Position numbers and translations under genes: made by a program
Part shown: positions 43,961 to 55,800 of the stretch, in pieces
Layout of the letters: each line of letters starts with the position of its first letter
How positions within the stretch are numbered: the first letter of the stretch is position 1
Notes under the pieces: generated by a model
Told to the model about the DNA's origin: nothing
The model's input: the letters and a program-made list of their open reading frames with translations, nothing else
Database searches by the model: none
Assembly (NCBI GenBank): GCA_013396755.1
Contig: VWZF01000306.1
Location: 268,635-332,634, forward strand
Length of the DNA stretch: 64,000 nt
Direction: 5' to 3'
DNA from: Sclerurus mexicanus
Taxonomy: Eukaryota > Chordata > Aves > Passeriformes > Furnariidae

Positions 43961-45868
43961 CTCTGTAAGTCCCTCAAAAAAAAAAAGTGTGGAGTGCTGA
44001 AGTTGTAGGTTTCTACGGCCTGATCGCAGCGCTGCTGAGTTAAGTCATTGGCAGGCTGTGCTGGTGTTAATTTTGGCGGTGAGGGGTGGTCGTGCCTTGG
44101 GGGTGGGTGTGGGGAAAACCTGGATCCCCCGAGCTCACCTTGTGCCAGCCCAAGGACAGGGGTGTCCAGCAGGACATTTCCCCATATTCCTTAGTTTTCA
44201 GCTGGAAAATATCACCCAGTTCCACCCTCTAAAGTGTTTTATGGGGTCTCCCCTCCCTTCAGCCCCCCTGGGTTGTTTTTGGGAGGGCAAGAAGCAAATG
44301 GATTTTTCCTTATAACTTTTATCTTCCCTTCTACTCACCCCCTCCAGCAGCCCCGCAGATCAATCAGTGCAAGGTTTTTAAAAAAAAAGAGAAAAAGATT
44401 TATTCATTTCAGGGAGGGTTTCTGTGTTTTGTTTGTGATTTTACACCTGCCAGGTTGCACGAGACTCCGAACACAACAACAGTCACCAAAATGTACAATA
44501 AACATACACAGTTAAATAGGAGATGGGGCCCAGCAGCCCGAGAGGTGCACGGTCGGGGTGTGTGGGATGGGGTTGTTTCCTTTTTCCTCCAGGAGAAGAC
44601 AGACTGTGACCCAAAACGCCTCCAGGGGACACCACCAAGCCCCGAGGAGCCTGAATCCCCAGCAAGACATGGACCTTGTAGCCGAGAGGACTTGAGAGAT
44701 CTTTGGATTGCTCTGGTTTAAAAATAATACTATACTATACCTTCTGCACTGCAGAAATGGGGAAAAAAAAATCCATGCAATCGTTGCCTTTTTTAAAATC
44801 TTTTTGCCATCTGTGCAATCGCTGTAGTTCCTCACTTGGGAAGGAAAATTCACAGTATTTCTGTTTCCAGGGATGTTTCTTTTCCATGACAAGGCATTAG
44901 TTTAACTTGGGACACTTGGAATCGCTTCACCCATGTCAGGCTGGTGGCCTGACCATGCTGCTGTGGGACGGAGCGAAAACCCATGAGGAAGACTGGACTT
45001 CAGAAAGACTGTTTTAAAATGGTTTTTGTGTTGTAGTTTTCAATTTTAAATAACTGTCCTCATTCATAAACCGTTCCAACTAAGGTGAATAAAGCGAAAC
45101 AGTTTTAAACCCCACACCTGCAACATCCTTAATGGGAACAACTTTGATGTTCATCTGTTGTCAAACAAATTTTAAGACTTTACAGTTGCTGCTGCAGGGC
45201 AGTATCCCCCTGGAATATCCCATTTCCAAGTCTGCTATTTTCCTACTAATACCATTTTTGGCTCATTATTAAATCAGCAGCAGCCTGAAGAAAGCCAAGA
45301 CAGAATCTCCCTCTTCTGCTCCCACACCAACATCATCACAATGCCTGACATCATAATTCCAAAGTCCTCAGCAACACAAATTCAAATTAATTAGTGGGCA
45401 TTGTGGTCACTCGGCCACACTGCCACAGTCGATGGGCTCCCAAATCCATGGAATTTAAGGTCACTCATCACTGCACTAAATGGGAGCTCTGGCCCTCCTT
45501 AACCTCAGCCAGCTCACTGATGGCCCAGGATGCTGGTACAGCAAGAGAAGTGAAATCCCAGGAATAAATTAATCCATATTTTGGCCCGTCTCTTCAAAGC
45601 TACCTCAGAACAGTTCTGAGCTGGCCAGGATTTGCCATCTGATTTATCTCATCTCTATTCCCACGCTGTATTAACAGATCTGTTCATTACCACAGCAATA
45701 CCTGCGACAAGGCTTTGCCCACAAGGAACCAGACCCTCTTCTTGTCCAGCCTGACTGTGAAGTTCTCTCGTGGCTAAGAGCTTTAACTCCATAAAACCTG
45801 ATACCACAACCTGAGTAATCCTCACCTAAATCCATGGAATACTCACGAAAGAGTCCTGCATTCACACT
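43619..45868 (+). repeat. Direct tandem duplication, copy A
   Basis: About 2250 bp, repeated at 45870-48114 at a fixed offset of 2246 outside the motif array. It starts inside the NRF1/YY1 array and ends 'gtcctgcattcacact' just before the N. Confidence 0.97.
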
Positions 45869-45869
45869 N
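45869..45869. other. Single undetermined base (N) at the duplication junction
   Basis: The only N in the window, exactly between copy A and copy B. It suggests a scaffold join or an unresolved consensus base. Confidence 0.95.
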
Positions 45870-48114
45870 CTCAGGCCGCCATGACGGCAGCCCGCACATG
45901 CGCAGCCCCGCCATGACGGCCGCCATGACGGCCGCCCGCGCATGCGCAGCCCCGCCCCCCTCAGGCCGCCATGACGGCCGCCCGCGCCTCAGGGCGCTCT
46001 ATCGCGATAGGCAGAGGCGGTCGCGATAGGCCGTCCCCGTGTCGCTGGTGACCTCGAAAGCATTGGTGTTTCGTTAGCGGCGTTGCGCGCTGTCCCGCCC
46101 CCCCATGGGAACCACGATCCGCCCCTGCGGGGTTTGTGCCTCCTCTGGGGGGTTTGGGTTGGAATTCGTCTTCAGGGCTCGGAGGGGCCTGAAGGGAAAA
46201 AAATGACTCTGTAAGTCCCTCAAAAAAAAAAAGTGTGGAGTGCTGAAGTTGTAGGTTTCTACGGCCTGATCGCAGCGCTGCTGAGTTAAGTCATTGGCAG
46301 GCTGTGCTGGTGTTAATTTTGGCGGTGAGGGGTGGTCGTGCCTTGGGGGTGGGTGTGGGGAAAACCTGGATCCCCCGAGCTCACCTTGTGCCAGCCCAAG
46401 GACAGGGGTGTCCAGCAGGACATTTCCCCATATTCCTTAGTTTTCAGCTGGAAAATATCACCCAGTTCCACCCTCTAAAGTGTTTTATGGGGTCTCCCCT
46501 CCCTTCAGCCCCCCTGGGTTGTTTTTGGGAGGGCAAGAAGCAAATGGATTTTTCCTTATAACTTTTATCTTCCCTTCTACTCACCCCCTCCAGCAGCCCC
46601 GCAGATCAATCAGTGCAAGGTTTTTAAAAAAAAAGAGAAAAAGATTTATTCATTTCAGGGAGGGTTTCTGTGTTTTGTTTGTGATTTTACACCTGCCAGG
46701 TTGCACGAGACTCCGAACACAACAACAGTCACCAAAATGTACAATAAACATACACAGTTAAATAGGAGATGGGGCCCAGCAGCCCGAGAGGTGCACGGTC
46801 GGGGTGTGTGGGATGGGGTTGTTTCCTTTTTCCTCCAGGAGAAGACAGACTGTGACCCAAAACGCCTCCAGGGGACACCACCAAGCCCCGAGGAGCCTGA
46901 ATCCCCAGCAAGACATGGACCTTGCAGCCAAGAGGACTTGAGAGATCTTTGGATTGCTCTGGTTTAAAAATAATACTATACTATACCTTCTGCACTGCAG
47001 AAATGGGGAAAAAAAAATCCATGCAATCGTTGCCTTTTTTAAAATCTTTTTGCCATCTGTGCAATCGCTGTAGTTCCTCACTTGGGAAGGAAAATTCACA
47101 GTATTTCTGTTTCCAGGGATGTTTCTTTTCCATGACAAGGCATTAGTTTAACTTGGGACACTTGGAATCGCTTCACCCATGTCAGGCTGGTGGCCTGACC
47201 ATGCTGCTGTGGGACGGAGCGAAAACCCATGAGGAAGACTGGACTTCAGAAAGACTGTTTTAAAATGGTTTTTGTGTTGTAGTTTTCAATTTTAAATAAC
47301 TGTCCTCATTCATAAACCGTTCCAACTAAGGTGAATAAAGCGAAACAGTTTTAAACCCCACACCTGCAACATCCTTAATGGGAACAACTTTGATGTTCAT
47401 CTGTTGTCAAACAAATTTTAAGACTTTACAGTTGCTGCTGCAGGGCAGTATCCCCCTGGAATATCCCATTTCCAAGTCTGCTATTTTCCTACTAATACCA
47501 TTTTTGGCTCATTATTAAATCAGCAGCAGCCTGAAGAAAGCCAAGACAGAATCTCCCTCTTCTGCTCCCACACCAACATCATCACAATGCCTGACATCAT
47601 AATTCCAAAGTCCTCAGCAACACAAATTCAAATTAATTAGTGGGCATTGTGGTCACTCGGCCACACTGCCACAGTCGATGGGCTCCCAAATCCATGGAAT
47701 TTAAGGTCACTCATCACTGCACTAAATGGGAGCTCTGGCCCTCCTTAACCTCAGCCAGCTCACTGATGGCCCAGGATGCTGGTACAGCAAGAGAAGTGAA
47801 ATCCCAGGAATAAATTAATCCATATTTTGGCCCGTCTCTTCAAAGCTACCTCAGAACAGTTCTGAGCTGGCCAGGATTTGCCATCTGATTTATCTCATCT
47901 CTATTCCCACGCTGTATTAACAGATCTGTTCATTACCACAGCAATACCTGCGACAAGGCTTTGCCCACAAGGAACCAGACCCTCTTCTTGTCCAGCCTGA
48001 CTGTGAAGTTCTCTCGTGGCTAAGAGCTTTAACTCCATAAAACCTGATACCACAACCTGAGTAATCCTCACCTAAATCCATGGAATACTCACGAAAGAGT
48101 CCTGCATTCACACT
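45870..48114 (+). repeat. Direct tandem duplication, copy B
   Basis: Near-identical to copy A. Differences seen: about 5 bp less and a rearranged motif array at the start, with one NRF1 site mutated (cccgcacatgcg) and one kept at 45938-45947; and two substitutions near 46925-46931 (ttgcagccaag versus ttgtagccgag). Confidence 0.97.
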
Positions 48115-48196
48115 CAGTGCAGCACAAGAGAAAACAAGTCAGAAAAACCTCTCCAAGTTCTGTCTCAAGGGCCTCTAAGACACAACATCCTTCTTT

Positions 48197-48202
48197 TTTA
48201 TT
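48197..48202 (-). terminator. Candidate poly(A) signal of PRDM10
   Basis: AATAAA on minus, 1.44 kb after the stop. A nearby overlapping A/T-rich context is also present. Confidence 0.5.
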
Positions 48203-49636
48203 GTTTTATAAATAAAAGTATCCTGTTACACACAGACATTCTGGAATGAGTTTCCCAGCAGCGAATGGAGGTTCGGACCTACATGGTGTATCCCATCAGG
48301 AGTCAGTGGAGTTCTAGTCATATTCTTGCAATTACCAGAACGCATCAACCAACAAACCAACCAACAAGACCTGTGATGGAGAATTACGTAGGGGGAAAAA
48401 ATATCACACTGCTTTAAAAGATAAACCTTCTCTTTCCCTTTCTCCTGGTCCCTAAATGCATTATGAATTCTCTACACAGACCAGGCCCACCAAAGCAGGC
48501 AACCCTCACAAATGGCTTTCTGTGTCCCATAAACAGTGGTCCACGAGCATGTTTCTGGTGTGTTTCCTGAGTCCAGGGCTGGTATTTTTTTGGAATTGTC
48601 CAAAGGAATTACAGTGCATTGTTAACAAGGTTATTTGAAAACAAAAATAAAATCAGAGTAACCAACTCTCCGTCCAGTCTTGAAGGGGAGAAACACGTTC
48701 ACTTGGAGGTGGCAACAGAGATAAGGACCCTGTCCCTTCAGAGCAGTGCTCCTGTACCCTCATTTCCTCCTGGCACCACTCTCTTAGGTCACAGGCGCAG
48801 GTTAAGCTGAGCCTTTTTTTGTTTACAGGCAAAAAAGCAATTTTCCCTGCCAACACTGCAGGAAAAAGCAACAACAGTGGCTCTGTACTACCCTTGGGTG
48901 CTACTGTGGATTTCAACCCCTTTGTCCAACAACACAGGTGTAAGATCCCCCTTTTCCTTCTTTGTGGAACTGCTGGGTAACACAGGGCAGGGCAAACAGC
49001 ATGTAAACAGTTCTGGAGGGCTGGAAAAAGAATAATTTAATGGACTGCTTCGGCACATCTTCACAGCTTCATTGTTTGATCCGTCCCCACACAGGGACAC
49101 GAGGAGCCACCGCTTGGCTGCTGCTGCTCCTTCCTCCAGGCAGGCTGCTCTCGTCCAGCTGGGATATTCCCTTTCACCCAGGCTGCTGAAACCAAGCCAC
49201 AGGAAGCAGTTCTGCCATACTCTGGCAATTTACATCGTGTCCTCCTGTTGAAAATACACATACAACAATCTGCCAGGAAGCCTTCAGCTAGACGAGCTTT
49301 CCCCATACAACTGAAATAAAAAGTTGTTTGCTGGCGACACTTCCAAAAAAGGAAAAGTAAGGGTCAGCAGACATGCCAAAAACAAAATCCAGGCCAAGCA
49401 GAGATTTCACTTCTCTTGTCCTTTTTGTTAAAAGCTGCATAAAAAGCATCCCAGAAGAATTTTGAGGGTACTTCACGGTCACCGGGGACTTAAACCCTCT
49501 TAAAGCATTGACAAGAGCTCCAAGATCTTAGCTGAAGGTAAGTGAGCACAGCCCAAACCACAGAGAGCCCCGGGGCGCCCCCGCAGCCGGGCTGTCGGGG
49601 AGGTGCCAAGACCAGCAGGTGACAGGGGGGGCTCCC
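48197..49636 (-). other. PRDM10: PRDM10 3'UTR
   Basis: About 1.4 kb of non-repetitive noncoding sequence between the stop codon and the first good poly(A) signal. No other gene seen. Confidence 0.55.
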
Positions 49637-49873
49637 TCACTCGTGCTCTGCCGAGAAAGTCCTGGGCTTGCTGATGTGCACCTCGCTGCCGCTGCCGCCC
49701 GCGGCGCTGGTGGTGATGATGTACTGCGTGGTTTGCTGCTGGCTGCTGGGCTGGGGCTCCAGCGAGTCCGGGGGGGCTGCGGGCTGCGGAACCCCCACCT
49801 GCACCTCGCCGGGCAGCGCCGAGCTCTGCTTGCCCTCCAGGTCGGGCTGGCCCTCGGAGATCACGTAGTGGGT
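49637..49873 (-). CDS. PRDM10: PRDM10 last exon, stop
   Basis: Encodes [31 protein letters not shown] and ends [15 protein letters not shown] at 49639-49637. Confidence 0.95.
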   Translation of the reverse strand, partial: THYVISEGQPDLEGKQSSALPGEVQVGVPQPAAPPDSLEPQPSSQQQTTQYIITTSAAGGSGSEVHISKPRTFSAEHE

Positions 49874-52800
49874 CTGCGTGGGGGACAGGAACAGCAAGTG
49901 ATCATCAGATCTGGGACTTCTCTGTTCTAATAGTCTGCTGGAAGGTACTCTGGTGTGGAGTCAAACTGTTTCGTTTAACTGCATTTGAGAGCAACATGAG
50001 CCTCGTCCTTTGATTTGAAGGACATTGGACTGACTTGGCACTTGGTTAATTTATGAATGGTCAAACTCACTGCACAATTAAACCATGACTACAGGTTCAA
50101 ATAACAATTTTGAACATGAGTATCCTCCAAGGTTTTTTCTACATTCCACATGTTTTAGCAGAAGTTGCACTCCCAGTGTCCAATACCAATACAGTCCAAT
50201 GGCCTGCCTGCCTCCTTGTGCTGGATTGCTTACAAGGTAAGACAGCAGAAACTCCTTGGTTTGTAACCTTACAGATAACAAAAAGCTATCAAAGCGCTCC
50301 CAGAACCTGTTCTGAAATTCAGTTTAATACATACAGCTTAATTATAAATATGTCAGACTAAGCAGTATCACTAAATAATACTTTGTCCTGCAAGTGTGAT
50401 TGAATGAAGTCTTTAAACTGGAAGGAGTCATACACACAGTGTGGGCTTTGTAAGTGGCTGCACACAGACTACGCTGTGCAGTCTGGACCTCTAGAGGTAC
50501 CACATTATGCTCTGTGCCCCAGCCATCATTTTGGCATTGCTTTAACTTTCAGGCTGAGGGCTTTATGTCCGACATATTATTCTGGATGAATAAAAGGCCA
50601 CGATTTGTCTTACCTGAGTAACTGCTTTGACTTGCCCTGTGTTGACAGTGGTGACTGGGGTACCCACAGCAGTCTCTGTGATCACATACTGCCCCTGGGG
50701 GATGGTCATCATCTGGATCTCTGATGCTAAAACACAGAAACTGGAGAATCAAGACCTTGAATCAAACTCAGAGACAACTTTGAAAGATCATGTCTTATGT
50801 CAGCAAGATTCAAAGTCTTGAACAGAAATCCAGGTGCTGTAAAGCCTTGTCAAACTCCACAGGCCTCAGCAGAATGTTGCTGGGTAACACCAGCTGCACA
50901 TCTGGCAACTCCTGCAGAGATAACACATCCTGTTCTCACCCAAATCACCACAATCACCATCCAGAGGTGCATGGACATGAGAAATCACCTCGTGTCACCC
51001 TCTTCTTCTGTACAGTTCTTTCAAGTGCCCATGCACACCTGAACAAGCTGCTGTCCAGCACACGGATTTTGCTGAATGCAAGTTCCTTGGATTAAAGTGT
51101 GCCTGCCCAAGCCACGAGTGGGATCAGGATGGACCTACAGCAGAAGGGCTACTACAACCATTTGCACTGGTCTGAAACTTTACCCTGCTGATCTGAGTAT
51201 TAACTGCAAAGCTTAAGGAGCTCTGCAGATACACTCTGTGACACTCACAGTAGCTCCGGAAGGAGTTCCAGGTGCTGGGGAGGTACGTGTGCTGGACTGA
51301 GGAGCCCTGCTGCTGCTGCAGCCCTTGGGTTGGGGCTGATGTGGCTGGCTGCATCTGGGAGGGGCTGAGCTCCTGCTGGGGCTGTTGGGAGGAAGGGCTC
51401 AGAGGCTGACCCCCAACCTAAAGGGAAAAAAAGGTGTGGTCAGGATTGCATAGCTCTGTGTGCTTACAAACACATCCTTCTCATGCAGGGAAAACACAGG
51501 GTGGGTCCCAGGGCATATCAGGTACAAGAAATGCAAGACTCTCCTCTAGCTTGGTTCACTCCATGGTCAGTAAGCACAGACCAGGAAACTGAAGTAGAGA
51601 CGTTTGCCAAAGTGAGTCTGTGGCAGAGAACTGAGATGAGAGGCCAAATTCTACCCAACAGCACAAAGAGCAGCACTCCAAATATTGGAGAAATGCCAGT
51701 TTCCATTTACATCTTTTAACTGACAAACTGTTTAAGCTGCAAATTTGTCTGTTCCTAACCATTTATCTCTTAGAGGAGGAAAAAAAACCCACCAAAAAGC
51801 CCACACAACAAACACTCAAACAAAACCACAACAAAAAAAACCCATACACCCTGGGACACCTGGGAACTACTTGATCATCTCAGAGATGTTCATGTGAGAG
51901 CCATTTCACGTGTGGGCCCTTAAATGACATAGAAAGGACTATCTCCTGCCTCAGCACATGCAATAGGACAGCTGAGCAGACTGGCAGGGCAAAGAGTCCC
52001 TGCAAGGGAAAAGGGCAATACCTGTGGTGATGACTGAGCTGCTGGCGATGGCTCCGTGACCTGGATGTGCTGCACCTGGATGGCGTGTTGGGTGTATGTC
52101 TGGGGGTCGTGGAGCTGCCCAACGTCCACTGTGGAGTGCTGGGACTGGTGAGGTGAGGTAGCCTGGGGAAAAAAGGAAAGCAGTGCTGTGTGTTTCAAAT
52201 TGTTCCAGAAGCAGCCACGTAAATCTCTTCTGGGACACCAGGTCTGGATTAATGAGGTAGGAGCTTTGTTGGAGCACTCCTGCTAAAGCCTGGTGGGTCT
52301 CTGCACTCCTGGGAGATAAAGAACACTTAACAGATGTAATGGCAGATGAGGTGGTTGTACCTCAGTGATCTCCATGGAAGGGACTTGCCTAAGCTGTTTG
52401 TGCAGTCACTGGACTCAAACCAGAGGGTCTGAAAACCAGGATGAGTGTCAAGCACTTATTTGTAAGCACCTTTCTATAAAATGTGCACACACTTGAGACC
52501 TGAATATCCAGTTCTGTAGTTTGGCAAAGCTCTGCAGCAAGACAAGGCTTTTAAAGGACTTTTTGAACAACGCCTGCTAATGATACCAACTGCAGTAACT
52601 TAATTAGATGTCTCAGATCTTGACAGAATTAAGATCTTGGTAATATTAATAATACTGCAGGAATCAGTAATCATGCTCTTGTATCATTACAACAGCCACA
52701 GTCACTGTTAACTGGAGCTATTGTTTAGGCCTTTATTAACCAAACTCATAACCTGATTTGTAATGAGGGGCAGCAAGAACATGGGATTTCAGATTCCAAT

Positions 52801-55800
52801 CCAAACACATGGTAGTTTCAGCTTCACCCAGCAGATAACGGACTTGAAGGCTACACTGATTCTTTACAGCTGCCTGAGATACTTTGCTCAGCTCACTTAC
52901 TCTACTTACACTCTGGTTTTATTTTTAGGAGGCTGTTGAGCGTCAGGGAATGAATATTCTAATAGATGATATGAAGGGAACAAGAAAGCACTCTCTGTAC
53001 TCCCAAATTTTGGCTCTGGCTCACTGAGAACAAGGAAGTACAAATTAGTCTTGAACTGCAGAAAATGGGTCACCCACTGACCCACTTTTCCAGTTGCTGG
53101 AAAACATTCCTAGAGCAAACTCAAGCAAGGGTGGCCAGATGGGGAGAATTAAGTCAGGACTGTGTTGGGATGTCTCCAGCAAGCTGACCAAGGCTGGCAG
53201 GACTATTTATGCCCAGTCCATGATGCTTAGAAAGGGAACCCTATGCATTATCAATTGATTTATGTGCAAAAAGTAACCTGCAGCACTTTCTGTAACTACT
53301 CCTTAACAAACCTCCAAGCACTACAGCCCCAAGAACGCACTGGTTTGGTGTGGAAGGGGTCTAAAGCACAGCAAGACCTCCCCCCAGATCACTCACCTGG
53401 GCCACTTGAACAACCTGCAGCTGTATGTGCTGAGGCTGCTGCAAGCCAGTGGTGGCCTGGGACACTGGGATGTACTGGATGCGCTGGTAGTCGCCCTGCG
53501 GGGTGCGGTAGTCCGTGGTGAGGGTCTGGGATATCTCCGTCATGGCCTGCGTCAGTAAATCTGTGGTCTGAGCAGGGAGAGAGAGGGACACGGACCATGG
53601 TCACACATGGATGCACTTTCGCAGGGCTGCAGTGCTGTCAGCACACTGAGTCTGCACCCAAATTGGGCCTGGTCGTTCGTTTAAATGTGTGCAAGGGTTG
53701 GGGTCGTAAGTGACCACCAGGGATCATCCCCCAGGATTGCTCTCCTGTGTCTAAATGCTAGTCAGGACCATCAAGGGCTAACTTAACACACCACAATAAA
53801 AATCATTATTTTAACCTTCTAACTTAGCAATATTCTATTAGACAACAAAAATCCTGCATTTGTAAGGAGCTGACTTCATTTCCAAGTCAAAAAGTGCTTT
53901 GGGGTCGTATTCCACCTTCCCTCCTCCCCTGCCAGAGTGATACTTTTCTTGAGAACTGTCTTTCTAAAGTAAGGAAAGGCATTTAATATCTAACTAATGA
54001 GGTCTATGAAGCCAACAGTATCCTGACTGAACCTCTCAATTTTCAAGCAAAACAGTCCTTCATCCACTTAGTCTTCAAACAGGAAGTTTTAAACTGTGAT
54101 CAATAGGATTTCTACAACTATCCAGCATCCCAGCACCACTGAAGGACACAAGTCTGATTTCCTAGCCTCGGCTTTCACTACTGTGGCAGCTGATGTATTA
54201 ACAGTGGAGATGAGCCAGTGGAGAGTCCTATCAGTCAGTGCTGCACTGTCCAAAGGGCCACAGACATCCTGACTCCCTGAGCACAGCTGCATCCAGTCCC
54301 CAGCCACTGCTAAACACGTCCTCTTGACCCCAAGAACTGCAAGTACCTCAGGGGAACCGTCCCAGTGAGAACCCATGAGATGTGTGTCCCTAGTCCATCA
54401 GGCACGTGTGAATGTACTCTGTGGAATCAGCAGGTCCTTAAGAGCTCCAGAAAGAAACACACAGCTCCTGGCAGAGCAAAACTACACCAGACTCCAACCC
54501 AGGCTTTACCACGGCATCTGCCAAATAAGCTAAGATCTCTAACACCAGAGGGCTCTGCTGCGTTTGTCCCCTCCCCTGGCGTGGCCGCTGTGCCTGCAGC
54601 CCTTACCACGACAGTCTCCCCCGTGCTGCTGTCGGTGGCCAGGACAGCAGGGGTGGAGCTGATGACGGCCGTGGCCAGCGGGGCGTGGATGGTGTTGGGC
54701 AGCTGGGCGAACTCCGGGTGCTTCTTACGGATGTGCTGCACCATCTTGGTCTACAGAAACAAGCAAAGCAGTGTTAGGAGGGTCAGGAGCTCTGCTGGGG
54801 GCCATGGGAAAGGAGGGTGGTGGCCACTGACCAGGTCCCCGGGGCAGTGGGCACAGGCCCAAGGCTCCAGGAGGGTTTGGATGATGCTCTGGGGCACAGG
54901 GGATGGGGCCTGTGCATGGACAAGGGTTGGACTCGATCCTTGTGGGTCCCAACTCAGCATATTCTGGGATTCTGTGAAACCCAACAGCCCTTTTAAGTTT
55001 CCCCCAGTGAGGCAGCATGGAGATTCACACTATGGGATGCTCTGGTCAGCAAGATGGAAACAAGGATCACAAAGCTGCTGCTTCTCAGAGCTACCTGACA
55101 CTGAAATACAGCCCCAAACAGCACATCCAGTAAGCTTTTTATCCCAACACAGCCAAGTATTTTGGGGACGACTTCTTTCTGCGTTTTGTTTCCCCACTCC
55201 TCTCCCTTAGAACTGTCAGCAAGCAGTTTCCAAGCCTCTCCATTTGTGATCACTTCTCCATTCCTTCTTCCAAGCTTGCGCCCTCTATTCAGGGAACTTT
55301 TTAGCCCTCAAACAAGCAGGCTGTGTCAGCACACAGCATGAAACCAGCGCTCTGACTCAGAGTGACAGGTGACAGGGGCCGTGGTGAAGGAGCATCCCCA
55401 GGGACAGGTTGTACCTTTTGGGGCGAAAACAGCTCGTACCTTACTGCTGTACTGCTTGGAGCAGTGAGGGCAGCACACAGGGGGGGTGGCAATGGTGCCT
55501 GTGAGCTGGGTGTGGGTGCTCAGCATGGGATCCGGCTCTCCCGGGCCCGCAGGGCGCAGCTTCCGGATGCTTGGAGGCAGCTCAGCACCAGGGTGGTTCT
55601 TCAGGATGTGTGCTTTGCGTTTGCTGGCACTCTTGTACACCTGCAGGGCAGAGATTTGGGGTTAAAGTGCTGCACTGCTGGGGTCTGCACAGAAAACAGC
55701 TCCCAGCTGTCCTGGCATGGAAGGTCTGTGTGTTGCTCCCCAGGGTGGGGGTCACAGCACAAGCCTGTCTGGGTTCAAGAAGTGTTTGGCCAAGACTCTC

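Larger units (their letters stand above)
43961..48196. other. Region between the NFRKB promoter and PRDM10 3' end
   Basis: Contains mostly the two duplicate copies. No coding exon is supported; identical open frames in the two copies (such as 44058-44315 and 46304-46561) show no domain. Minus AATAAA at 44399-44404 and 46645-46650 could be distal PRDM10 poly(A) sites. A plus-strand GTAAGT at 43965-43970 could be a donor of a divergent transcript. Confidence 0.55.

Noticed and set aside
47917..48111. 64-codon minus open frame in both duplicate copies
   Set aside because: Short, no domain and no start context. Its presence in both copies only reflects the duplication.
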